The notes below the pieces were generated by a model. That model was not told where the DNA came from, ran no database searches, and saw only the letters and a program-made list of their open reading frames with translations. 64,000 nt of DNA from the NCBI RefSeq assembly GCF_002259645.1, contig NZ_MWWV01000003.1, forward strand, positions 62,001 to 126,000, given 5' to 3'. Position 1 is the first letter of the stretch. The number at the start of each line of letters is the position of its first letter. Of this stretch, positions 53,417 to 63,000 are shown in pieces. The translations under genes and the position numbers were made by a program. Origin of the DNA: Bifidobacterium tissieri. Lineage in GTDB: Bacteria; Actinomycetota; Actinomycetes; Actinomycetales; Bifidobacteriaceae.

Positions 53417-55333
53417 ATGAAGAAACTGCTGATAGCGAACCGCGGCGAGATCGCGCTGCGGGTGGTGCGTACCGCCCAGGAGATGGGCATCGCCACCGTG
53501 GTGGTGTACGCGGAACAGGATCGTGAGTCCATGGCCGCGCAGATGGCCGACGAAGCGTATCTGTTGTCCGGCGACACGTACAAGGACACGTATCTCAACG
53601 AGGACAAGATCATGGAGATCGTGGACCGGTCCGGTGCGGACGCCGTGCATCCCGGCTACGGCTTCCTGTCCGAAGTGCCCGATTTCGCGCGCAAGGTGAT
53701 CAACGATGGCATCACATGGGTGGGCCCCAGTCCCAAGGCGCTGGTGGATCTGGGCGACAAGATCAGCGCCCGCCGCGTGGCCGAGTCCGCCAAGGTGCCG
53801 CCCGTGCCCGGTCTGTCCGAGCCGGTCACCGACATGCGCGAACTGCTCGACTTCGCCAACTCGCACGGCTATCCGGTGATGCTCAAGCGCGCCGACGGCG
53901 GTGGCGGCCACGGCATCACCGTGGTGCACAACGACGACGAGCTGCGCCGGTTCTTCATGAACCACGACGCATTGCAGGGCGGCGATCTGCAGGACTACTT
54001 CATCGAGAAGTTCGTCGACCGCGCCCGTCACGTGGAGACGCAGTCCGGCCGCGACAGCCACGGCAACTTCACCGTCTATTCCACGCGCGACTGCTCGGTG
54101 CAGCGCCGCAACCAGAAGCTCGTGGAGGAGGCGCCGGCACCGTTCCTGCCCGACGAGGTGACGCAGCGGCTCATCGGCTTCTCCAAGCGACTGTTCGACC
54201 AGGTGGACTACGTGGGTCTCGGCACCTGCGAGTTCATGGTCACGCCCGCCGGCAAGGTGTACTTCCTCGAGGTCAATCCCCGACTGCAGGTGGAGCATAC
54301 GGTGAGCGAGGAGGTGAGCGGTCTTGATCTGGTGCGCGAACAGCTCGTCATCGCCAGCGGCGGCACGCTCACCCAGGCACCGGCTCCGCGCGGCCACAGC
54401 TTCGAGCTGCGCATCACCTGCGAGGACCCCGCCACGAACCTCACGCCGAGCTCCGGCACGCTGGAGAGGATCGTGTGGCCGTCCGGCCCCGGCATCCGCA
54501 TCGACTCCGGTGTGGAGGAGGGCGACACCGTCTCCCCGAAGTTCGATTCGATGATGGGCAAGGTGGTCGTCACCGCGCAGGACCGCGCATCCGCCGTGGC
54601 CCGTGTGCGCCGGGCGCTGCGCGAGATGGAGATCGAAGGCGTGCCCACGCCGCAGAGCCTGTTCCAGAAGATCTTCACCAACCCAGAATTCACGGCCGAG
54701 GGTCATCCGTTCTCCGTGACCACCAAATGGCTGGAACGCACATACCTCAATAAGACCCCGCACTCCACGGTGGCGGGTCAGCCCGCGTCGCAGTCCGGTA
54801 CGACCGGCCCGAACGTGGCCGAACGCCGTACGTCGGCCGCCGAGACGTTCGTGATCGAAGTGGACGACAAGCGCGTCAAGCTCACCATGCCCGAGGCCAT
54901 GCTGGCCGGCATGGGTGGGGGCGCGTCCCGCCGCGGCGATCGTCGACCCACGCAGCCGTTGCGCGGTCAGGGACTGCACAACGTCGACACCGGCACCCGG
55001 CATGACGATGGCGCCGCGTCCGGCATCATCGCCTCGCCCATGCAGGCCGTGGTCACGCGCATCAACGTGGCGGAGGGGCAGACGGTCGCCAAGGGCGATC
55101 TGCTCGTCGTACTCGAATCCATGAAGATGGAGAACTACGTGTACGCGCCGGTCAAGGGCACGGTGACGAAGATCTTCGTGTCGCCGGCCGACGGCGTGGA
55201 GGCGGGGGAGACCCTCGTCACGCTTGACATCAACGGCGGCGGTAAGGACGGCAAGACGGGTCAGAACGACGACAAGACGAACGATCAGTCCGACGATGCG
55301 ACAGCAGACGCGAAGAAGGAGGACGTGAAATGA
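53417..55333 (+). CDS. accC: Acyl-CoA carboxylase alpha subunit: biotin carboxylase fused to BCCP
   Basis: 638 aa. The biotin carboxylase part (1-450) shows KKLLIANRGEIALRVVRTAQ, then the ATP-grasp Gly-loop DGGGGHGITV, the active-site EVNPRLQVEHTVSEEVSG and a lid domain. After a linker comes the biotinyl domain with ESMKMEN, Lys570 being the biotin site. It makes carboxybiotin from bicarbonate and ATP. The actinobacterial fused form pairs with the next gene product. The C-terminal 40 residues are Asp/Lys/Gly-rich. It overlaps the beta subunit gene by 4 bp (ATGA). GGAAAGGAATC precedes the start. Confidence 0.96.
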   Translation: MKKLLIANRGEIALRVVRTAQEMGIATVVVYAEQDRESMAAQMADEAYLLSGDTYKDTYLNEDKIMEIVDRSGADAVHPGYGFLSEVPDFARKVINDGITWVGPSPKALVDLGDKISARRVAESAKVPPVPGLSEPVTDMRELLDFANSHGYPVMLKRADGGGGHGITVVHNDDELRRFFMNHDALQGGDLQDYFIEKFVDRARHVETQSGRDSHGNFTVYSTRDCSVQRRNQKLVEEAPAPFLPDEVTQRLIGFSKRLFDQVDYVGLGTCEFMVTPAGKVYFLEVNPRLQVEHTVSEEVSGLDLVREQLVIASGGTLTQAPAPRGHSFELRITCEDPATNLTPSSGTLERIVWPSGPGIRIDSGVEEGDTVSPKFDSMMGKVVVTAQDRASAVARVRRALREMEIEGVPTPQSLFQKIFTNPEFTAEGHPFSVTTKWLERTYLNKTPHSTVAGQPASQSGTTGPNVAERRTSAAETFVIEVDDKRVKLTMPEAMLAGMGGGASRRGDRRPTQPLRGQGLHNVDTGTRHDDGAASGIIASPMQAVVTRINVAEGQTVAKGDLLVVLESMKMENYVYAPVKGTVTKIFVSPADGVEAGETLVTLDINGGGKDGKTGQNDDKTNDQSDDATADAKKEDVK

Positions 55334-56928
55334 CCGACGTCATGGGCATGCGCATCGACGCCCCCGCGCATCAGGCGCAGTCGGCGCAACCGATGCGCGC
55401 CACCATCGTACGGGCCGCGCAGCTGGCCCGCGACGCCGAGGAAAAGGCCGTCAAACGTCAGCACGCCAAAGGCAAGTACACGGCACGTGAACGACTCGAC
55501 CTGCTGTTCGACTCCGACACGTTCGAGGAGATCGGCCGGTTCAACGGCGGCGATATCAACGACGGCAAGGCCGGCTCCGCGGTGATCACCGGATTCGGCA
55601 CCGTGTACGGACGCAAGGTGGCCGTGTACGCGCAGGACTTCTCCGTGCGCGGCGGCACGCTCGGCACGGCGGAAGGCCGCAAGATCTGCCATCTCATGGA
55701 CATGGCGATGGATCTGAAGATCCCCGTCGTTGCGCTCATCGACTCCGGTGGCGCCCGCATTCAGGAGGGCGTGGCCGCACTCACCCAGTACGGGCACATC
55801 TTCCGCAAGACCTGCGACGCCAGCGGATTCATCCCGCAGATCTCGATCATCCTCGGCCCGTGCGCCGGCGGTGCCGTCTACTGCCCGGCGCTCACCGACC
55901 TGATCATCATGACCCGTGAGAACTCCGACATGTTCGTCACCGGCCCCGACGTGGTCAAGGCGGCCACAGGCGAGACGATCAGCATGGACGAACTCGGCGG
56001 CGGCTACGTGCACAACGCCAAGTCCGGCGTGGCCCACTACCTTGGCGAGGACGAGGCCGACGCGATCGACTACGCGCGCACCGTGCTCGCCTACCTGCCG
56101 TCGAACAGCGACGAGGAGGCGCCCGTCTACGCGTTCGCATCCGGCCGCGCCGAACAGGAGGCCGCCAAACGACTGGCCGAGATCATGCCCGACAACGACC
56201 GTCAGCCGTACGACGTGCTCGACGTGATCCGTTGCATCGTCGACTACGGCGAATTCGTGCAGGTGCACGAACTGTTCGCACGCTCCGCCGTCGTCGGCTT
56301 CGCCTGCGTGAACGGACGACCGGTCGGCATCGTCGCGAACCAGCCGAATGTGAACGCCGGCATCCTCGACGTGGACGCCAGCGAGAAGGTGGCACGATTC
56401 GTGCGCCTGTGCGACGCGTTCAACCTGCCCGTCATCACTCTCGTGGACACCCCCGGATACAAGCCGGGCGCCGACCAGGAGCATGCGGGCATCATCCGTC
56501 GCGGCGCCAAGGTGATCTACGCGTACGCCAACGCGCAGGTGCCCATGATCACCGTGATCCTGCGCAAGGCGTTCGGCGGCGCATACATCGTGATGGGATC
56601 CAAGGCCATCGGCGCCGACGTGAACGTGGCATGGCCCAGCTCGCAGATCGCCGTGCTCGGCGCCACCGGAGCCGTGAACATCATCCATCGCAAGGACCTG
56701 CAGAAAGCCAAGGAGGCCGGACGCGACGTGGACAAGCTCCGCGCCGAGCTCGCCGCCGAATACGAAAGGACCACCGTGAACGCGAACCTGTCGCTCGAAA
56801 TGGGACAGATCGACGCGATGATCGACCCGGAACAGACGCGCGACGTGATCGAACGATCGCTCAAACTGCTGTCGACCAAACGTCGTCATCGGAAGACCAC
56901 GAAGCACCACGGCAACCAGCCGCTGTGA
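55330..56928 (+). CDS. accD: Acyl-CoA carboxylase beta (carboxyltransferase) subunit
   Basis: 532 aa, crotonase-fold carboxyltransferase of the PccB/AccD type that moves CO2 from biotin to acetyl-CoA (and perhaps propionyl-CoA), giving malonyl-CoA for the FAS. N-half blocks: ARERLDLLFDSDTFEE, the oxyanion-hole IDSGGARIQEG, and GPCAGGAVYCPALTD. C-half blocks: PGYKPGADQEHAGIIRRGAK and GGAYIVMGSKAIGADVN. Length is normal for actinobacteria. The start overlaps the accBC stop, ensuring equal amounts of both subunits. It is followed after 84 bp by the FAS gene. Confidence 0.95.
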   Translation: MTDVMGMRIDAPAHQAQSAQPMRATIVRAAQLARDAEEKAVKRQHAKGKYTARERLDLLFDSDTFEEIGRFNGGDINDGKAGSAVITGFGTVYGRKVAVYAQDFSVRGGTLGTAEGRKICHLMDMAMDLKIPVVALIDSGGARIQEGVAALTQYGHIFRKTCDASGFIPQISIILGPCAGGAVYCPALTDLIIMTRENSDMFVTGPDVVKAATGETISMDELGGGYVHNAKSGVAHYLGEDEADAIDYARTVLAYLPSNSDEEAPVYAFASGRAEQEAAKRLAEIMPDNDRQPYDVLDVIRCIVDYGEFVQVHELFARSAVVGFACVNGRPVGIVANQPNVNAGILDVDASEKVARFVRLCDAFNLPVITLVDTPGYKPGADQEHAGIIRRGAKVIYAYANAQVPMITVILRKAFGGAYIVMGSKAIGADVNVAWPSSQIAVLGATGAVNIIHRKDLQKAKEAGRDVDKLRAELAAEYERTTVNANLSLEMGQIDAMIDPEQTRDVIERSLKLLSTKRRHRKTTKHHGNQPL

Positions 56929-57012
56929 ACCATCGTGGACGGCACACGGAACACACAAACACACGGAACACACTGACACTTCATCCATCAAACCGATCAA
57001 AGGAACACATCA

Positions 57013-60000
57013 ATGACCAGCAACTTCTTCCTTGACCGTCTCGCCGGCCAGCCGCACGCGCTCGCCTTCGCCGGACAGGGCACCCCGTGGCCCGTCGCGC
57101 TCGCCGACCAGACGGCAAACCCCGATCTCGACAAGGCGCTGCACGACCACGTGGCCGCCGCGCACACTATGCTCACCCCCGTGGCCGCCGAACTGCTCGC
57201 CACCACGGGACGCCCGGTCGACCTGTTCGGATTCGAGGCGAACCCGGCCCGACTGGGTGCCGCCGCCGCTGCCCCCGCCAGCGTGCCCGGCATCGCGCTC
57301 ACCCAGCTCGGCGCACTGCTCGACGCCCGCGCGCTCGGCTACGACGTGGCCGCCACCAAGCCGGTCGCCGTGCTCGGCCATTCCCAAGGCATCCTCGCCG
57401 TGCACATGGTCAAGGCCATCCAGGACGCCGGCTCCATCGAAGCCGCCGCCCGCCAGATCGACGAGATCCTCGCCACCGCCACGCTCATCGGCATCGCCGG
57501 CACCCGTCAGGCCCGCCAGATCGCCCTGCACTCGCGCAGCGGCGAAGCCACCCCGATGCTCAGCGTGAAGAACGTTACCCGCGCCCAGATCGACGCGCTC
57601 GTCGCCCGCGTGGTCAACCCGCGCGGACCGATCGCCATCGCCGTGACCAACTCGGCCAACCACTACGTGCTGTCCGGATACCCGGAGGATCTGGGCGCAT
57701 TCGAGATCGAAGTCGGCAAGGAGCATGCCCGTCAGGCCAAGCTGCGCGAGGAGAAGGTGCGCGGCGGCCGCGTGTTCGACCCCACGCTCGAATACCTCGA
57801 CGTGACCCTGCCGTTCCACTCGCCGCTCATGGCCGACGCCGTGGACCAGACCGTGGCATGGGCCAACGCCTGCGGCATCGACGCCGACCGTGCCCGCGCG
57901 CTCGCCGACGAGGTGCTGCTCAACCATGTGAATTGGGCTGCCCGCGTGCGCGAGACCATGGAATCCACCGACCCGGCAACGCTGTGGGTGGTGGACTTCG
58001 GCCCCGGCACGATCGTGGGCAAGCTGCTCGCCACCGTGGCGCAGGGAACCGGCGTGGGCGTGGTCGACGCGTCCACCGTCGAGGCCCGTGCGAAGCTGTC
58101 CACGCTGGAATCCGATCCGGCGCGTGCCCAGAACTGGACCCGGTTCGCCCCGCGCGTGCTGCACACGCCGGCCGGTGACAAGGTGCGTACCGCGTTCAGC
58201 GATCTGACCGGCAAGCCCCCGGTGCTGCTCGCCGGCATGACCCCCACCACCGTGGAGCCGGAGATCGTGGCGGCCGCCGCCAACGCCGGCTACTGGGCCG
58301 AGCTCGCCGGCGGCGGCCAGGTGACCGCCGAGGTGTTCGACCGTCACGTGGCCGGACTCGAGCAGGAGCTCGAGGAGGGGCGCACGGTCGAGTTCAACGC
58401 CATGTTCATGGATCGCTACCTGTGGAACCTGCAGTTCGGTTCGCAGCGCATCGTGCCGAAGAAGCGCGCCTCGGGCACGCCGATCGACGGCGTGGTCGTC
58501 TCCGCCGGCATCCCCGAGCTCGACGAGGCCGTGGAACTCGTGCATTCGCTCAACGCCGACGGATTCCCGTACGTGTGCTTCAAGCCCGGCACGGTCGAGC
58601 AGATTCGCGCCGTGGTGCGCATCGCCAAGGCCGTGGCCCCCACCAAGGTGATCATCGAGGTCGAGGGCGGTGCCGCAGGCGGCCACCACAGCTGGGAGTC
58701 GCTTGACGATCTGCTGACCAGCACCTACGCCGAAGTGCGCGAGCAGAGCAATATCGTGCTCGTGGCCGGCGGCGGCATCGGCACGCCGGAGCGTGGTGCC
58801 GACTACATCACCGGTGAATGGTCCCGTGCCTACGATCTGCCGCTCATGCCGGTCGACGGCGTGCTCGTCGGCACCGCCGCCATGACCGCCAAGGAGGCGC
58901 ACACCAGCCCGCAGGTCAAGCAGATGATCGTCGATACGCCCGGCATCACCGCCGAGGCCGACGAAACCGATCCGTTCGCCCCGATCGGCGAGCGCTGGGT
59001 GCCGTCCGGCAAGGCCGTGGGCGGTGTGACGTCCGGTCTGAGCCACCTGCACGCCGACATCTACGAGCTGGAGAACTCGTCCGCGCAGTGCGGTCGTCTG
59101 CTGGTTCGCGTGATGAAGCATCCGGAGGAGCTGGACAGCCGTCGTGAGGAGATCATCGCGGCGCTGAACAAGACCGCGAAGCCGTACTTCGGCGATCTGG
59201 AGACCATGACGTATCTGGATTGGGCCCGTCGTTTCGCCGAGCTGGCCTTCCCGTGGGTGGACGACACGTATGCCGATCGTTTCCTGCACCTGCTGCAGCG
59301 TATCGAGGCGCGTGTGCGTGCGCAGGAGTCGGGTGAGTTCGAGTCGCTGTTCGTGTCCCGCGAGGATGTGGAGTCCGATCCGAATGCGGCGATCGAGCGT
59401 CTTGCCGACGCCTACCCGCAGGCCGGTGAGATCACCGTGGTACCGGCCGATGTGGCCTGGTTCCCGGTGCTGGTTCGTGAGTATCCGAAGCCGATGCCGT
59501 TCGTGCCGGTGATCGATAACGATCTGCTGCGCTGGTGGGGTCAGGATCAGCTGTGGCAGTCGGAGGACCCGCGTTATTCCGCCGATTCCGTGCGTATCAT
59601 CCCCGGTCCGATCTCCGTGGCCGGCGTGACGACCGTGGATGAGCCGGTCGCCGATATTCTTGGTCGGTTCGAGCATGCGATGATCGAGCGTGTGGCCGGC
59701 GCTGACGGTGCCGGTGCTGACGGTGCCGGTGCTGCCGACGTTGCTGCCGCTGCCGACGGTGAGGTCTTCTCCCAGCTGGGCGAGGCCGCGTCCGCCGAGG
59801 AGTTCATCCGCAAGAGCCCGAACATCTCCTGGGTCGGTCATCTCATGGCCAACCCGGCGTATGGCACGCCGAACGGCGACAAGTACTACGAGATCCGCAA
59901 GGTGGCCGACACCGACCGCGGTGAACTGTTCGATCTCGACATCCATCTGGACACCTACTGGGACAACGATCCCGACGGTGGTGTGAGCAAGCACGCCGTG

Positions 60001-63000
60001 CGTGACATTGTGATTCCGCTGCTGGTTGATGGCTCCGAGCCGGGACGCCTGCCCGTGGTGGATCGCGAGACGCTGCCGAAGCACGTGTATGCCATGCTCG
60101 CCGCCACGGCCGGCATCGGCAACACGGCCATCACCGGCGGCAAACTGACCGCCATGCCCGCGATCGAGGAGCAGGACGACAAGTCCGCGTATCCGTTCGG
60201 TCTGGCGCACGCCACGTACACGCTGTCCGCCAATCTCGGATTCGATCATGAGGCCGCCACCGGCGGTGCGCTGCCGGATAGTCTGGTGGCGTCGCGCATC
60301 GCTCCCGACGCGCTGGTGGGACCGGCCTGGCCGGCCATCTACGCGGCGCTCGGTTCGGTGTACGTCAACGGATTCCCGGTGATCGAGGGCCTGCTCAACG
60401 CCGTGCATCTCGACCACCTCATCGAACTCGAGGTCACCGAGGACGAACTGCTGAAGCACACCGGCGAGACGATCACGCTCACCAGCTGGGCCGAGGACTA
60501 CTTCGAGTCGGCATCCGGCCGCGTGGTCACGATCCACGTGACGCACACCGCCGCCGACGGCACGCTGCTCGCCCGGGAAACCGAACGCTTCGCCATCCGC
60601 GGTCGCGCATACTCCGACGCACTGCCGCCCGAGGCACCCGACTACGGCGGCATCGACGCCGATGTGCTCGACACCCCGCGTCGTCTGCTGCGCCGCGTCA
60701 AGGTGACCGCCCCCGGCGAGATGACCGCGTTCGCGCGCACGTCCGGCGACTTCAACCCGATCCACACGTCGCATCGCGGTGCCGCGGTAAGCGGACTCGC
60801 CGCGCCGCTCGTGCACGGCATGTGGCTGTCCGCCACCGCGCAGTACGCCGTGCAGGCCACCGACGACAAGGGCGCGCACTACGAGATTGCCGGCTGGACG
60901 TACAACATGTACGGCATGGTCCAGCTCAACGATCAGGTCGAGATCTCCGTGGAACGCGTGGGCAAGGTGAACCACGGCGGCATGGTGCTCGAAGTGACCA
61001 GCCGCATCGATGGACAGATTGTTTCACGTGGAACAGCGATCGTCCGCGCCCCCAAGTCCGCCTTCGTCTACCCCGGTCAGGGCATCCAGAAGCAGGGCAT
61101 GGTGCTCGACGAACGTGCCAAGTCCCCGGCCGCCCGCGAGGTATGGGAGCGCGCCGACAAGCTCACCCGCAGCAAGCTCGGATTCTCGATCCTCGCCGTG
61201 GTGCGCGACAACCCCAAGGAACTCACCGCCAACGGCGTGACCTACCGTCACCCCGAAGGACTGCTCAACCTCACGCAGTTCACGCAGGTGGCGCTCGCCA
61301 CCGTGGCGTTCGCCCAGACCGCACGTCTGCGCGAGGCCGGCAGCGACATCTGGCCCGCCTACTTCGCCGGCCACTCACTGGGCGAGTACAACGCACTGAG
61401 CTCCTTCGCCGACATCATCCCGCTGGAGACCGTGCTTGAGCTCGTGTTCCACCGCGGCTCCACCATGCATCACCTCATCGAGCGTGACGCGCAGGGTCGC
61501 TCCAACTACCGTATGGGTGCACTGCGTCCGAACCAGTTCGGCGTGGGCGACTCCGGCGTGAAGGAGTACGTGGCCCAGGTGGCGCGCGAATCCGGCGAGT
61601 TCCTGGAGATCGTCAACTACAACCTGGCCGGCGCCCAGTACGCCGTGGCCGGTACGATCGCCGGACTCAAGTACCTCAAGGAGGATGCGAACCGCCGTGC
61701 CAAGGAGGCCGGCGGCAAGCCGGCGTTCATGCTGGTGCCCGGCATCGACGTGCCGTTCCACTCCACGCTGCTGCGCAAGGGCGTGCCGGAGTTCCGCGAC
61801 AAGCTCGACGCGTTGCTGCCCAAGCACATCGACTACCGCGGACGTCTGGTCGGCCGTTACATCCCGAACCTGGTGGCCGTGCCGTTCGAGATGACCAAGG
61901 AATTCGCGGCGAAGATCCTCGAGGTCGTGCCGTCCGAGCGCATTCGTGAGGCGCTGGAGAACCCGGAGGTGTGGGACGCCTACGCCGCCGACGACCAGAA
62001 GCTCGGCCGACTGCTGCTCACCGAACTGCTCAGCTGGCAGTTCGCGTCCCCGGTGCGTTGGATCGAAACGCAGGCGCTGCTGTTCGGCGACGCCGCGCAC
62101 AACGGTCTCGGCGTGGAACAGTACGTGGAGGTGGGTCTCGGCAATGCGCCGACGCTTGCCAACCTCGGTGCCAAGACCCTGCGCCTGCCCGACTTCAAGC
62201 ACCGTCACGTCACCGTGTACAACGTCGGGCGCGATGAGGGCCGTGTGTACATGACGGATTCCGACTCGCTGGTGCCTGAAGAGCCGGTTGAGGAGACCGT
62301 GGCTCCGGCCGCCGCTCCGGCTGCTGCCGCGGCGCCGAGCGCAACGCCGGTTGCTGCTGCCGCTGCGCCCGCTCCGGCTCCGGTTGCTGCTGCCGCTCCC
62401 GCCGCCGACACCGCCGTCGCACAGCTCGGTTCCGCGCCCGCCGGTCCGGTCGACGATCTGCCGTTCAAGGCGTCCGACGCCATCGGCGTGCTCATGGCCT
62501 ACTCCACCAAGGTGCGCATCGACCAGATCGGCGCGAACGACACCACCGACACGCTCACCAACGGCGTCTCCTCCCGTCGCAACCAGCTGCTCATGGACAT
62601 CAGCTCCGAGCTGGGCGTGGCCAGCGTGGACGGTGCCGCCGAGGCGACGCTCACCCAGCTCGCGCAGATCGTGAACAAGGTGGCCCCCAACTACAAGCCG
62701 TTCGGTCCGGTGCTGTCCGAGGCGATCCGCGACCGTCTGCGCGCACTGTTCGGCGCGGCCGGCGTCAAGCCCGCGCACATCCGCGAGCGCGTGACCAACG
62801 TCTGGCAGCTCGGTGAAGGCTGGGTTGCCGCCGTCACCGCGGCTCTGTTGCTCGACACCCGCGAGGGTGCCAGCTCCCGTGGCGACGATCTGGCCAAGCT
62901 GCCCACCGGTGCCGTGGCCAACGCGGCCGCCGCGGACAAGCTCATCGACGACGCGGTGATGCTGGTCGGCCAGACCAAGGGCGTCGCCGTCTCCAAGCCG

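Noticed and set aside
57010..60975. 1321-codon minus-strand open frame opposite the FAS gene
   Set aside because: Codon-bias shadow; the plus-strand frame holds all catalytic motifs of type I FAS.
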